A DNA stretch of 64,000 nucleotides from Pelagibacterium sp. (GCA_002723255.1 PBNW01000033.1:1-64000), one strand, 5' to 3'; shown: positions 1 to 9,242, counted from the first letter of the stretch. Translations and numbers: made by a program. Notes: generated by a model from the letters alone, not told the origin.

Positions 1-604
1 CCGACCACATGACGGGTTTGGAACCGCGATAAAGCTGGCCCGACGCTGCGACCTTCATCAATTCGGAGGCGATGGTGGCTTCGGCGTCGAAGCTCATGGT
101 GAGATAGGGGTTGGCCCAATCGCCATTGATGCCGAGGCGCTTGAATTCTTCGCGCTGGACGTCGACCCAGTGCTCGGCAAAAGTGCGGCATTCGGCGCGG
201 AACTCGTTGACCGGCACTTCGTCCTTGTTGAGGCCCTTGGCGCGGTATTGTTCCTCGATCTTCCATTCGATGGGCAGGCCGTGGCAGTCCCAGCCCGGCA
301 CATAGGCCGAATTATAGCCCAGCATCTGCATGGAGCGGGACACAAGATCCTTCAGGGTCTTGTTGAGCGCGTGGCCGATATGGATGTTGCCGTTGGCGTA
401 GGGAGGGCCATCGTGGAGCGTGAATTTTTCACGATCACGGCTCTGCTCGCGCAGCATCTTGTAGAGGTCCATATCCTCCCAGCGCTTGAGCCATTCGGGC
501 TCACGCTGGGGAAGACCGGCCCGCATGGGGAAATCGGTCCGGGGCAGGAACAGGGTGTTTGAATAGTCGCGTTCGGTTGTCGCGCCTTGTTGCGTGTCGG
601 TCAT
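1..604 (-). CDS. ileS: Isoleucyl-tRNA synthetase, N-terminal part
   Basis: Attaches isoleucine to tRNA-Ile in the cytoplasm. Only the first 201 codons lie in the window; the rest runs off the left edge. The ATG at 604 begins [20 protein letters not shown]. The class I nucleotide-binding signature appears as HIGH in the string [11 protein letters not shown], followed by the conserved [14 protein letters not shown] block, which is typical of IleRS. No frameshift is visible. It lies downstream of ribF on the same strand, a pairing common in proteobacteria. Confidence 0.95.
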   Translation of the reverse strand, partial: MTDTQQGATTERDYSNTLFLPRTDFPMRAGLPQREPEWLKRWEDMDLYKMLREQSRDREKFTLHDGPPYANGNIHIGHALNKTLKDLVSRSMQMLGYNSAYVPGWDCHGLPIEWKIEEQYRAKGLNKDEVPVNEFRAECRTFAEHWVDVQREEFKRLGINGDWANPYLTMSFDAEATIASELMKVAASGQLYRGSKPVMWS

Positions 605-773
605 AAGAACTCGCGGAAATCTTCAGTCATGAGATCGGGACCGCTTTTAACAGCGGTGGCGGAGGATTGCCAATGGGTTTGGCGGCAGGGTGCGGGGCGA
701 TCACGGACTCTGAGTGTACTGGATCCCGGCTCGGGGCCAGGATGACAAGTGAGAGTGCTGCAACCAACGAGAT

Positions 774-1769
774 TTAGCCGAAAGACCCATCGACAAAGCC
801 CAGGGCGGCGTCCAGCTCGGAGAGCGGGCGGGCCTGGGCGGTGATAATTCGCGCCGTCGCCGTGTCCTTGTCCATCTGTTCTATAAGCGGGGCGAGACCA
901 TCAAACGTCATCTGGCCCCGGATGAAGCCGAGCAAGGCGATGTCGAGGGTCTTGCCATAGATGGTGCGATCGAAATCGAAAATGAAGGTCTCAAACGGCG
1001 GCCGGGCGTTGTCAAACATCGGTTTGCCATAGGCGGCGACGCCATCGAACATTTCGCCATCGAGCCGTATTTTGACGGCATAGACGCCCTGCGCCAGACC
1101 GAAGGTCTGGGGCACGGCCATGTTGGCGGTCGGATAGCCCAGTTCGCGGCCGCGCTTGTCGCCTTCGATGACCGTTCCGGAAAAGAAGTGGTGATAGCCC
1201 AGAAGATTGTTGGCGGTTTCGACATCGCCGCCGGCAAGCGCATCGCGGACGCGCGAGGACGATACGGGCTCGGTGCCATCATCGAGCATGGCGCAGATCT
1301 CGACCGAAAAGCCGTGCTCTTCGCCCTGCGCGACAAGGAAATCGGGCGTACCCGCCCTGCCCTTGCCGAAATGGAAATCGGCGCCAACGACAACCCCGGA
1401 GACCTCGAGCGCTTCGAGCAGGTAGCGTGCGACGAAATCGCTTGCCTCGACGGATGCCAGATCGCGGGAAAATTCCATGACGGCCACGGCATCAAAGCCC
1501 AGCGCCTCGATAAGAGCGGCTTTCTGATCGGCATGGGTCAGCCGATACAGAAAGGGCTGCGGCGCGAAGACGTCGCGCGGGTGCGGCTCGAAGGTCAGGA
1601 CCAGCGCCGGCACGCCCTTTTTTTCCGCCATGGCACGGGCGGCGGCGAAGACCTTCTGATGGCCGCGATGGCAACCATCGAAATTGCCAATGGCCACCAC
1701 ACCACCCTTAAGAGCGGATGGGACGGCGGAAAGGCCATCGAGTCGGGCGAAATTTTTGCCTGCGGTCAT
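774..1769 (-). CDS. ribF: Bifunctional riboflavin kinase / FAD synthetase
   Basis: Phosphorylates riboflavin to FMN and adenylates FMN to FAD. The 331-residue length is usual for prokaryotic RibF. The N-terminal FAD synthetase domain has the nucleotidyltransferase signature GNFDGCHRGH near residue 27 and the SSSRVRDAL motif near residue 170. The C-terminal riboflavin kinase domain shows RGRELGYPTANM near residue 206. The ATG start at 1769 places the conserved N-terminus normally. It is followed on the same strand by ileS. Confidence 0.95.
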   Translation of the reverse strand: MTAGKNFARLDGLSAVPSALKGGVVAIGNFDGCHRGHQKVFAAARAMAEKKGVPALVLTFEPHPRDVFAPQPFLYRLTHADQKAALIEALGFDAVAVMEFSRDLASVEASDFVARYLLEALEVSGVVVGADFHFGKGRAGTPDFLVAQGEEHGFSVEICAMLDDGTEPVSSSRVRDALAGGDVETANNLLGYHHFFSGTVIEGDKRGRELGYPTANMAVPQTFGLAQGVYAVKIRLDGEMFDGVAAYGKPMFDNARPPFETFIFDFDRTIYGKTLDIALLGFIRGQMTFDGLAPLIEQMDKDTATARIITAQARPLSELDAALGFVDGSFG

Positions 1770-1877
1770 ATTGGTCTGGATCGTTTCGTCGCGCTTTTTT
1801 GACGGAAGAGTTGGGTGAGGCCACGCAAAGTCGGGCGGAAACTGCCTCTTTGTGGGTGCGATTGCAAGAGCGCAGGT

Positions 1878-2549
1878 TCAGGCCCTTGCGCCAATATAGC
1901 GCCAGACCTGCGCGGGGCGCGGTTCTGCCGTCGCGGGTTCGCCAAAATCGACCAGCGGATAGGAGCCGAGGGCCTGCATGCGATCGCGCGGCAGATGCTC
2001 GCGGCCGATGTCTCCGACATAGATCCGGCAATGTGCGGAAAGGCAGCGGTCGAGAAAGGCCACGACGCGTCCGGCCAGCGTGCTTTCGTAAAAAAGATCG
2101 CCGACCAGGACGATTTCGGCCTCGGGTACGGGGCCATCGAGGAGATCGGCGTGTTGGGTCTGGACCGTTACCGAATTGAGGGCGGCGTTGAGCGCAACGG
2201 CGGCGATGGCATTTGCATCGGTATCGCAGGCCATGATCCTGTCGGCCCCGCTCAGGGCTGCCGCGATGGCGAGAAGGCCCGAGCCTGTGCCCAGATCGAG
2301 GACGGTACGACCCGCGACGATATCGGGATTGGCCATGATGTGGCGGGCCAAAACCAGCCCACCGGGCCAAAACCATGCCCAATAGGGCGGCACGCCGTCG
2401 CGCGCCAGCGTCCAGACCCCGCTCTGGGGGACGGCAAGGTGAAGCCGGATATCGGGAAGCCCCGGCACCGGAGCGACGGGCAGTCTATCCTTGATAAAGC
2501 CACGCGCGTCTATATCCAGGGTCTGCCGCTCTTCTTGGAATCGCGCCAT
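1878..2549 (-). CDS. Class I SAM-dependent methyltransferase, probably protein lysine type
   Basis: A 223-residue Rossmann-fold methyltransferase. Motif I reads VLDLGTGSGLLAIAAALSGA and is followed by the acidic ribose-binding residues in ACDTDANA. Motif IV-like text is VLVGDLFYEST. This pattern resembles the ETFB / nicotinamide N-methyltransferase-like group of bacterial protein lysine methyltransferases, but the substrate cannot be read from sequence. The following ribF lies 108 bp downstream on the same strand. Confidence 0.75.
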   Translation of the reverse strand: MARFQEERQTLDIDARGFIKDRLPVAPVPGLPDIRLHLAVPQSGVWTLARDGVPPYWAWFWPGGLVLARHIMANPDIVAGRTVLDLGTGSGLLAIAAALSGADRIMACDTDANAIAAVALNAALNSVTVQTQHADLLDGPVPEAEIVLVGDLFYESTLAGRVVAFLDRCLSAHCRIYVGDIGREHLPRDRMQALGSYPLVDFGEPATAEPRPAQVWRYIGARA

Positions 2550-2564
2550 GCTCTAGACCTTATG

Positions 2565-2649
2565 TTGTCGCGCTTCCGAACCGGAAAAGTGGAACCCATC
2601 CCCGATCGAGTCGAGGACAGGCTTCTTCCTGGAAGCCCTCCGGGCGCTA
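2565..2649. repeat. Diverged copy of palindromic intergenic repeat
   Basis: It begins TTGTCGCGCTTCCGAACCGG, as in the copies at 3533 and 3592, and ends with CCTGGAAGCCCTCCGGGCGCTA. The middle is longer and altered compared with the other copies. Its right end contains the TAG stop codon (minus strand) of the adjacent HAD hydrolase gene. Confidence 0.6.
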
Positions 2650-3510
2650 CCAGACCAGCCGGGGCATGAAGCCGACCATGTTGGCGCGGGAGACCGAGAC
2701 GAAATCGGCGACCCTTCGGGCCGGAGGATCGTTGAAGGCATCGAGTTCGGCGGCGTGGATCGAGCCGGTGATGAACAGAAGGTCGATGCCGAACTGGGCG
2801 GCGCCCATCGCGTCGGTGCGCACGGAATCGCCGATGGCCAGAATCTGGCTTTTCTCGAAGCGCTGACCGGCGGCCTCGTCGGCCAAAGCCTTGGTCTGCT
2901 CATAGATGGGGTTATAGGGCTTGCCGGCCATCATCACCCGGCCGCCGATGTCCTCATAGGCATCGGCCAGCGCGCCACCGCAATAAACTATACGATCCCC
3001 CTCCTCGACCACCTTGTCGGGGTTGGCGCAGATCAGGGGCAGATTGCGGGCCTTCCAGATGGTCATGCGGTCCGCATAATCGGCGGGGGTGTCGTCATCG
3101 GTATCGAGATCGGTGACGGCGACGGCGGTCGCTTCCTCATCGGAGCCGAAGGTGAGATCGAGGCCTTCGAACAAGACATCATCGACTGCAGGGCCGACCC
3201 GGGCGACGGTGCGGCCGCGCCAGTTCTCAAGCAGGGTGCGGGTGGCATCGCCCGAGGACACAAGCGCGTCATAGGCATCGCGCGGGATATTCATGGCGTC
3301 GAGCTGGGCGATGATCGAGGCGCCGGGCCGGGGCGCATTGGTGATGAGCACGACGCGGCCACCGCCGGCGCGGAATTGGCTGAGCGCCTCGACGGCACCC
3401 CAGTGCGGGGTGACGCCATTGTGCAGCACGCCCCAGACGTCGGACAGCACAGCGCCATAGCGTGTGGCGAGGCTGGAAAGACCGGGAGTGGGGCCGGTGA
3501 GAGCGGGCAT
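2647..3510 (-). CDS. HAD-superfamily IIA hydrolase, TIGR01459-like
   Basis: A 287-residue haloacid dehalogenase-type phosphatase of the alphaproteobacterial TIGR01459-like group, related to NagD-type enzymes. HAD motif I appears as LSDVWGVLHNG, where the second acidic residue of the usual DxD is Trp, as is typical of this subgroup. Motif II is VLITNAPRP, and the C-terminal motif ILAIGDSVRTDAMGA carries the acidic metal ligand. The physiological substrate is unknown. It is followed on the same strand by the methyltransferase and ribF. Confidence 0.85.
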   Translation of the reverse strand: MPALTGPTPGLSSLATRYGAVLSDVWGVLHNGVTPHWGAVEALSQFRAGGGRVVLITNAPRPGASIIAQLDAMNIPRDAYDALVSSGDATRTLLENWRGRTVARVGPAVDDVLFEGLDLTFGSDEEATAVAVTDLDTDDDTPADYADRMTIWKARNLPLICANPDKVVEEGDRIVYCGGALADAYEDIGGRVMMAGKPYNPIYEQTKALADEAAGQRFEKSQILAIGDSVRTDAMGAAQFGIDLLFITGSIHAAELDAFNDPPARRVADFVSVSRANMVGFMPRLVW

Positions 3511-3532
3511 GGGTTTCCTTGGCTCAAGTCTT

Positions 3533-3590
3533 TTGTTCGGTCGCGCTTCCGAACCGAATAAGTGGTGTCCACTTATCCTGGAAGCGCTCG
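3533..3590. repeat. Palindromic intergenic repeat, tandem copy 1
   Basis: Outer arms GCGCTTCC (3543-3550) and GGAAGCGC enclose a second inverted repeat, AATAAGTGG against CCACTTAT. The same unit follows 59 bp later. It lies between a HAD hydrolase gene and an EAL gene. Confidence 0.8.
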
Positions 3591-3591
3591 G

Positions 3592-3649
3592 GTGTTCGGT
3601 CGCGCTTCCGAACCGGATAAGCGGTGTCCACTTATCCTGGAAGCGCTCT
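3592..3649. repeat. Palindromic intergenic repeat, tandem copy 2
   Basis: It differs from copy 1 at only a few bases: GGATAAGCGG instead of GAATAAGTGG. The outer arms GCGCTTCC/GGAAGCGC are unchanged. It ends one base before the stop codon of the EAL-domain gene on the minus strand. Confidence 0.8.
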
Positions 3650-3650
3650 G

Positions 3651-4874
3651 TTATCGCGCCGCAGCCTGGCGCAGATCGTCATCGCCATCGTCGCGCAGAT
3701 CGGGCCGCAGGGGTCCGGTTTCGCCCATCACGGGGCCTTGCGCAAGCTTTATGCCATCATCGAGCAGGGCAAGGATCTCGCTCTCGCTCTCAAGGTCGGT
3801 GACGACGAGATTGATGCCGAAGCGCTTAATATAGTCATTGATGTCGGATGAATGGAAATCGGTGAGCGCGGCGGGTGTCTTGAGGAAGGTGTGGGCGCTG
3901 GTTTCGATGTAGCGCACCCCTTTTTCGGCAAGGCCACCAAAATCGAGGCGCAGCGTCGTCGCGTTGCGCAGGGCGACGAACACGCCCTGTTGCACGAGGG
4001 TTGCCAGACCATCCGATTGGGGGCGCGACAGGCCGGTCCATTCCTCGTAATCGAGGGCAAAGACGATATCGGAATTGACGGCGCGGTTGGCGGCAAGAAG
4101 GCTCAAGGTCTGATCGAGCGCCGGCTTGTCGCCCAGGCTTGCAGGGGAAACATCGACGAGCAGGCGGACGGGATCGCCGCTCAAACGCGCCCGGCGGACG
4201 ATGCGGATGGCCTCCTCGGCGCAGAGCCGGTCGATGCGGCGCAAAACGACGGTGCCCTCGCCGGTGGGGACGGGCATGTATTGGGGCGGATCGACAAGCT
4301 GGCGGCCATCGATCTGCAGGCGCGGCACCATGTCGAAAGCGTGAATTTTGCGCTGGGGGAGCGTGAGGATGGGGCGGGCATGGTGGATCAGCCGGCCCTC
4401 GTCGAGGGCGCGCTTGACGTCATCGAGGGCAATGGTGGGCACGCGGCGGGGTTCGGGGCCCGAGCCTGTAGCACGGTCGTCCTTGAGGGCCGGTGCGGAG
4501 GCAGCCTGAGCGGTTTCGAGATCGGATACCGCTTCGGCCACCTGACGGACCACGGTGCCCAGAACGCTCATGTCGGCTTCGATCACGTCGAGGCGCGAGC
4601 CGAGCTCGAGATCGACAAGGGCGTTGACGCGCTGGCTGAGAACCTGGCCGGCCTTGGCGTCGGTGGCGAGAAGGCGCCCCATTTCCTCAACGCCCTGTTC
4701 GAGGCGACGGAAGGCGCGGCGGCGGGCATTGCGCTCCTCGAGCATGGCGCCGCCCAGCATGATGACAAGCGCCAGCAGCCCGGCTTCAATGGGGGTGAGG
4801 CCGAGGGCAAAATAGGCCGCTGCGCCAATGGCGACGCCGCAAACCCCGATAAAGATCAGCACCAGATTTTGCAC
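3651..4874 (-). CDS. Membrane-anchored degenerate EAL-domain protein
   Basis: A 407-residue protein. Residues 3-43 form two hydrophobic helices, residues 45-125 look like a helical or coiled-coil linker, and residues 150-395 have the layout of an EAL (cyclic-di-GMP phosphodiesterase) domain. The EAL triad position reads FDM (about 180-182), the DDFG region reads LDFGG, and the conserved Lys after it is lost (ETSAHTF). It is therefore probably a non-catalytic c-di-GMP-binding or scaffold protein. The start is a GTG with GGAG just upstream. It is divergent from the NtrC-like regulator and followed by tandem palindromic repeats. Confidence 0.75.
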   Translation of the reverse strand: MQNLVLIFIGVCGVAIGAAAYFALGLTPIEAGLLALVIMLGGAMLEERNARRRAFRRLEQGVEEMGRLLATDAKAGQVLSQRVNALVDLELGSRLDVIEADMSVLGTVVRQVAEAVSDLETAQAASAPALKDDRATGSGPEPRRVPTIALDDVKRALDEGRLIHHARPILTLPQRKIHAFDMVPRLQIDGRQLVDPPQYMPVPTGEGTVVLRRIDRLCAEEAIRIVRRARLSGDPVRLLVDVSPASLGDKPALDQTLSLLAANRAVNSDIVFALDYEEWTGLSRPQSDGLATLVQQGVFVALRNATTLRLDFGGLAEKGVRYIETSAHTFLKTPAALTDFHSSDINDYIKRFGINLVVTDLESESEILALLDDGIKLAQGPVMGETGPLRPDLRDDGDDDLRQAAAR

Positions 4875-5036
4875 CCGGCTCCATGCCCCCTGCGGGAATC
4901 AAATTCGGCTTTCATTTAAAGGTTTACCACTCCCTCTGGCGACTAAAAAGCGGGGGGTGCCAACCCTTTGTTTACCCTAATGGATTGATAATGGCTCATC
5001 GAGTTCAGCCTTCATCTGGCAAGGAGTAGCCGCCTG

Positions 5037-6449
5037 ATGCGTGATGGAACCCCGTCGGACGCAGATGTGAATCTGTTGCTGATCGAGCGCTCGCCCGAGA
5101 GAGCGCGTGCGACCATGTCCGCCATTTTTGGCCAATGGGGCCACGGGATCACGCTCGTCCACTGTTCGAGCGGTCCGCAGGCGCTGCGCAGCCTCAAGAC
5201 GGAACGTTTCGATGTCATTTTGGCGGAAACCGAGAGCCTGGACGGGTTTGCGGGCGATGAGGAAGCCGCGTTCGGTGCGCTGGCAAATGCATCCGATGGG
5301 GCGCTCATCATCGCGCTGTCCGATGGCGGATCGGTTTCGCTTGCGGTGGCGGCCATGCGGGCGGGAGCCCATGACTATCTGCCATTGCCGGTCTCGGGGC
5401 CGGTTCTGGCCTCCCGGCTGGGCGAGTTGGGCCAGCGCCACGGCAAGGCGCGGGCCATGGTGTGCGACACACTGGCCGAACAGCGCCCCGACTTTGAAGG
5501 ATTTGTGGGGACAACGCCGCAGATGCAGGCGATTTACGACCAGATCCAGCGGATTGCGCCCTCGGCGGCCCCGGTGTTCATCACCGGAGAAAGCGGGACG
5601 GGCAAGGAAGTGACGGCCGAAGCGCTGCACAAGCGCAGCCCGCGCGCCAAAAAGCGGTTCATTGCCATCAATGCCGGCGCGATTCCGCGCGAATTGATGG
5701 AGTCCGAGGTGTTCGGGGCGGTCAAGGGCTCGTATACGGGCGCCCATGAGGACCGCAAGGGCGCCATCGAGATGGCCGATGGCGGTACGTTGTTTCTCGA
5801 CGAAGTCGGGGAAATGGACCTCGCCCTGCAGTCCAAGCTCCTGCGGTTCTTGCAGACCGGGACAATTACGCGGGTGGGAGAATCGGTGTCCCGGCCGGTC
5901 GATGTGCGGGTGATCTGCGCGACCAACCGCAATCCGATGCAACTGGTCAGCGAAAAGAAATTCCGCGAAGATCTGTTCTATCGCCTGCATGTGCTGCCCA
6001 TCCACCTGCCGCCCCTGCGGCAAAGGCCGGGCGATATCATGCCGCTGGCGCAGAGCTTTCTTGCGACATTCTCCAAGGAAGAAGGCAAGGGTTTTGCCGG
6101 ATTTGCTCCCGATGTCGCCAATCTGTTCGTGGCGCGCGAATGGCCGGGCAATGTGCGCCAGCTGCAAAATCTGGTGCGCCGGATCGTCGTGATGTTCGAT
6201 GGCGGCATGGTGACGGCTCAGATGGCGCTGGCGGCCGATATCGAATCGCGTGATGCCTTTGAGGTTGCCGTGCTCTCGAATGGATCGGTGCCCGATATCC
6301 TGCCCATGTGGCAGCAGGAGCAAAAGATCATCGAGGACGCGCTTGGCGCATTCGGCGGCAACATCGCCCGCGCCGCCGCGGCGCTGGAGATCAGCCCCTC
6401 GACGATCTATCGCAAGCGGCTGGGCTGGGAGCGGGCGGGAGCGTCGTAG
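5037..6449 (+). CDS. NtrC-family regulator with pseudo-receiver
   Basis: A 470-residue activator with three modules. Residues 10-130 form a receiver-like domain, 155-395 an AAA+ domain and 425-465 a Fis-type helix-turn-helix. Walker A is GESGTGKE (184-191), Walker B is TLFLDEVG (251-258) and the sensor II region is EWPGNVRQL. The sigma-54 contact loop reads GSYTGA (231-236) instead of GAFTGA. In the receiver the phosphoacceptor Asp position is Glu64, the metal-binding acidic pair reads ER, and the conserved Lys is Leu117, so phosphorylation control is unlikely. It has an AAGGAG ribosome site and is divergent from the EAL protein. Confidence 0.85.
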   Translation: MRDGTPSDADVNLLLIERSPERARATMSAIFGQWGHGITLVHCSSGPQALRSLKTERFDVILAETESLDGFAGDEEAAFGALANASDGALIIALSDGGSVSLAVAAMRAGAHDYLPLPVSGPVLASRLGELGQRHGKARAMVCDTLAEQRPDFEGFVGTTPQMQAIYDQIQRIAPSAAPVFITGESGTGKEVTAEALHKRSPRAKKRFIAINAGAIPRELMESEVFGAVKGSYTGAHEDRKGAIEMADGGTLFLDEVGEMDLALQSKLLRFLQTGTITRVGESVSRPVDVRVICATNRNPMQLVSEKKFREDLFYRLHVLPIHLPPLRQRPGDIMPLAQSFLATFSKEEGKGFAGFAPDVANLFVAREWPGNVRQLQNLVRRIVVMFDGGMVTAQMALAADIESRDAFEVAVLSNGSVPDILPMWQQEQKIIEDALGAFGGNIARAAAALEISPSTIYRKRLGWERAGAS

Positions 6450-6477
6450 CAGCTTACAACGCGAGCGGCGGTCTTTC

Positions 6478-8007
6478 TTACCGGGGTCTGTACCCCTGAG
6501 CGTAATAGAGCTGGATATTGCCCAACTCTATTACACCATTGCGCTCAATGGATATGGTTCCGAGATGTTCGATGCTCTCAAAGCTGTCCGAATGGACGTT
6601 GGGCACACGATCGGCGTTGGGGGTCTGGGCAACGACATAGGCGTTCCAGCCGGTGTGGGCCTGCCTGTCGAAATTGAATTCGAGATTGCGGGGATCGCTG
6701 CCGAAACAGGCCAATGGCAAGCGGCCCGAGACCTGCGTGTCGATGTAGCCGCAATCGATCCAGTTGGTGCCGGCGACGAACAGTTCGCCCTGCCCGAAGG
6801 CGCCAAGGTCATCGAGCGCCTCGCCCAGTTCGGTCCATGGCAGTTGCAGTGCCGTCGGGTCTTCCCAATCGCCCGGGAACACGGCGCGAGCCCATCCGGT
6901 TGCCGCGTGGGACACGAGCAGCGAAAGAATGACCAGCGTGGCGATGGCCGAGCCGAACAGCCAGGCGCAGACGGCCTTGCCGTCCCGATCGGCTGCCCAG
7001 GCGCCCATGAGCATGAACAGCATCAGATAGCCCGGTGCCTGCCAATGGAAATGGAACTGGGTGTCTGACCACAGCGCAACGATTGTGAAAAAGATGACGA
7101 CGGGCCAGCCGATATAGGCAAAGAGCGCCGCCGCCCCCGGCTCGGCGCCCGAGGGAAACTGTCCGCGAGCCCCCGCGCCCAGGGCGCGAACGCCGACATA
7201 GAGCGCGGGCAGCGCCAGCCAGGGAACCATGTAAAGGAGCTGCCCCCAGATCATGCGGATCAATCCGTCCCAGCGCAAACCGGATTCGGCCAGCGCCCTG
7301 CCCCCCTGGAAGCCGAAGGACACCCAATCGTTCTGCGCGTTCCAGACCAGGACGGGCGAGAAGATGGCCAGAGCGATCAGCAGAGCCAGCCATGGCGCGC
7401 GATGGGTGAGCCAGCGGCGCTGGGTGGAATTGGCGAGAATGAACAGGCCCGTGCCGGCCACGAGGAAGACCGCGTGATATTTCGAAAGAAATGTCAGCCC
7501 GAGAAATAACCCGGCAAGGCTCCAGTAGAGAAACGGCCGCTGGGCGCCCTTGCCGAAGAATATCTCGATCAGAACGCGGATCGTTGCGAGCCAGAACAAG
7601 ACCATGGGGGCATCGGGCTGTGTCCATGAGCCGACGGAGAGCGAAAACAGCACGCAGGCATTGACGATCAGTGCTGCAAAAAAGCCGCCGAGCGGGGAAT
7701 GGATGCGCCGGACAATGTCAAAGACCAGCCAGGTCGAGACGGCGAACATCACGATGAAAGGCAGCCGGATGATCAGCAGGTTGTCCGATCCGGTCAATTG
7801 CAGCGTTGCCCAGATGGTCCAGAGCGAGACAGGCGGCTGGTCGAAATAGCTCAGGTGAAACTGGCGGGCCGAGGCAAGATAATAGGCCTCTCCCGTGCCC
7901 CAGCCGACCACCGCGCCACCGATCATGCGCAGGACCAGAGTGACGGCGATGAGGATCAGAGTGGCCTGAGCGGGCGAGAAAGGGCCGATGCGATCACGCA
8001 AGGTCAT
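6478..8007 (-). CDS. GT39/ArnT-like membrane glycosyltransferase
   Basis: A 509-residue polytopic membrane protein of the dolichyl-phosphate-mannose mannosyltransferase / ArnT type (GT-C fold). The first periplasmic loop carries GEAYYLASARQFHLSYFDQP, aligning with the DEAYY...YFDHPP region of the family; the first acidic residue of the usual DE pair is Gly here while Glu is retained. Further hydrophobic helices follow to about residue 375, then a soluble C-terminal domain. Such enzymes move sugars from a polyprenyl-phosphate donor to lipid or protein acceptors on the outer face of the membrane. It starts 4 bp after the DPM1-like gene, which likely makes its donor. Confidence 0.85.
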   Translation of the reverse strand: MTLRDRIGPFSPAQATLILIAVTLVLRMIGGAVVGWGTGEAYYLASARQFHLSYFDQPPVSLWTIWATLQLTGSDNLLIIRLPFIVMFAVSTWLVFDIVRRIHSPLGGFFAALIVNACVLFSLSVGSWTQPDAPMVLFWLATIRVLIEIFFGKGAQRPFLYWSLAGLFLGLTFLSKYHAVFLVAGTGLFILANSTQRRWLTHRAPWLALLIALAIFSPVLVWNAQNDWVSFGFQGGRALAESGLRWDGLIRMIWGQLLYMVPWLALPALYVGVRALGAGARGQFPSGAEPGAAALFAYIGWPVVIFFTIVALWSDTQFHFHWQAPGYLMLFMLMGAWAADRDGKAVCAWLFGSAIATLVILSLLVSHAATGWARAVFPGDWEDPTALQLPWTELGEALDDLGAFGQGELFVAGTNWIDCGYIDTQVSGRLPLACFGSDPRNLEFNFDRQAHTGWNAYVVAQTPNADRVPNVHSDSFESIEHLGTISIERNGVIELGNIQLYYAQGYRPR

Positions 8008-8011
8008 GGGT

Positions 8012-9142
8012 TCACCGCCAGGTAAAAATGCGGGTGACCGCGTAGTTGAAGACCACGCTCATCACCGCGCCGGCCACCCCGGCGACGATGAAATTGGCCA
8101 TGTGGGTTTCAAACAGCACGCTGGCCACCGAGACATTGGCGAGCGTGCCGAAGCTGCAGACCAGATAGAAACTGAGCAGCCCGGTCCAGAAGCGAGAGCC
8201 CGTCAGTTTCTTGTCGGCGTAGGTCAATTCGTTGTTGAGCAGGTAGTTGGTGGTCATGGCCACCAGCGTTGCCGCCAACTGGCTGTTGGCGAAGTTGAAG
8301 TCGAGAACTTCGAAGACAAATGTCAGCACCGAAAGATGCACCACAACGCCCGACGCGCCAACCAGCGAAAACAGAAGAAAGCTGGTGGGCAGGATGCCAC
8401 GGGAAATCTGCGACACGATGAGCCCGAGAAACTGGGCGACGACCAGGGCGCTCATCTTGCTTTCGCCGGCAAAACGCGGGCGGAAGGTGTAGGGCACCTC
8501 GGTGATCGTCAGCTTGCGCCCCAGTTGGCGGTTGCCCGTGGCGATGATGTCGAGCAGGATCTTAAAGCCTTCGCGCGACAGGCGCGGGACGATTTCATTG
8601 AACAGCGACCGGCGCAGCAGGAAAAAGCCGCTCATCGGATCGGACAGGGCCTTGCCGGTGAGAATGCCCGAAAGCCGGGTTGCCAGTTCGGACCCCTTCT
8701 GACGGCTGGCGGAAAAACCATCCTGGGAACTGCCCTCCCCCGTGTAGCGTGAGCCAACGACAATGTCGGCCCCGGCGCGGGCCTGGTCGAGCATCTGGGT
8801 CAGAATCGTTTCGTCGTGCTGATGGTCGGCATCGATCACGGCCACAAATTCTGCCGCCGAGGATGCCATGCCTTCGATGCAGGCCGATGACAGGCCGCGC
8901 CGACCGATACGGTGAATACATCTGACATGGGGCTTTTGCGCTGCGATCTGCTTGGCCAGATCGGCGGTGCCGTCCGGGCTGTTGTCATCGACGATGATGA
9001 CTTCAAAGCTGATGCCTGCCAGCGCCGCCTCGAGCTTTTCGATGAGCGGGGCAATGTTGTCGCGTTCATTGAAGGTGGGGACGATGACCGACAGGGTCGG
9101 CGGAATCCAATCTCGTGCGGACATATTTTCCAATTCTGTCAT
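8012..9142 (-). CDS. Polyprenyl-phosphate glycosyltransferase (DPM1-like) fused to GtrA domain
   Basis: A 376-residue fusion. Residues 15-245 are a family 2 glycosyltransferase with SVIVPTFNERDNI, VDDNSPDGT and the catalytic VIDADHQHDE, as in dolichol-phosphate mannosyltransferases. Residues 250-375 contain four hydrophobic helices of a GtrA-like membrane domain, which is proposed to flip or anchor the lipid-linked sugar. It probably loads a sugar onto undecaprenyl phosphate for the adjacent GT39 enzyme 4 bp downstream. The sugar is not identifiable from sequence. A second in-frame ATG exists seven codons in. Confidence 0.9.
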   Translation of the reverse strand: MTELENMSARDWIPPTLSVIVPTFNERDNIAPLIEKLEAALAGISFEVIIVDDNSPDGTADLAKQIAAQKPHVRCIHRIGRRGLSSACIEGMASSAAEFVAVIDADHQHDETILTQMLDQARAGADIVVGSRYTGEGSSQDGFSASRQKGSELATRLSGILTGKALSDPMSGFFLLRRSLFNEIVPRLSREGFKILLDIIATGNRQLGRKLTITEVPYTFRPRFAGESKMSALVVAQFLGLIVSQISRGILPTSFLLFSLVGASGVVVHLSVLTFVFEVLDFNFANSQLAATLVAMTTNYLLNNELTYADKKLTGSRFWTGLLSFYLVCSFGTLANVSVASVLFETHMANFIVAGVAGAVMSVVFNYAVTRIFTWR

Positions 9143-9242
9143 CGTCTCGTCTTTTTATGTCCGCATGAACGGCTGGCATGCAAATCGCGCAACGGCATAA
9201 CAAGCCCCTGTCCGCGATGCAAAATTTTTTGCGTGCGGCATT

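Noticed and set aside
719-745. GC-rich imperfect hairpin (ATCCCGGC...GCCAGGAT) between ribF and ileS
   Set aside because: It resembles dispersed palindromes of related genomes, but only one copy is present here and the stem has a mismatch, so I could not support a repeat family.
3533-3649. Possible CRISPR array
   Set aside because: There are only two units, each palindromic throughout, with no unique spacer and no cas genes nearby.
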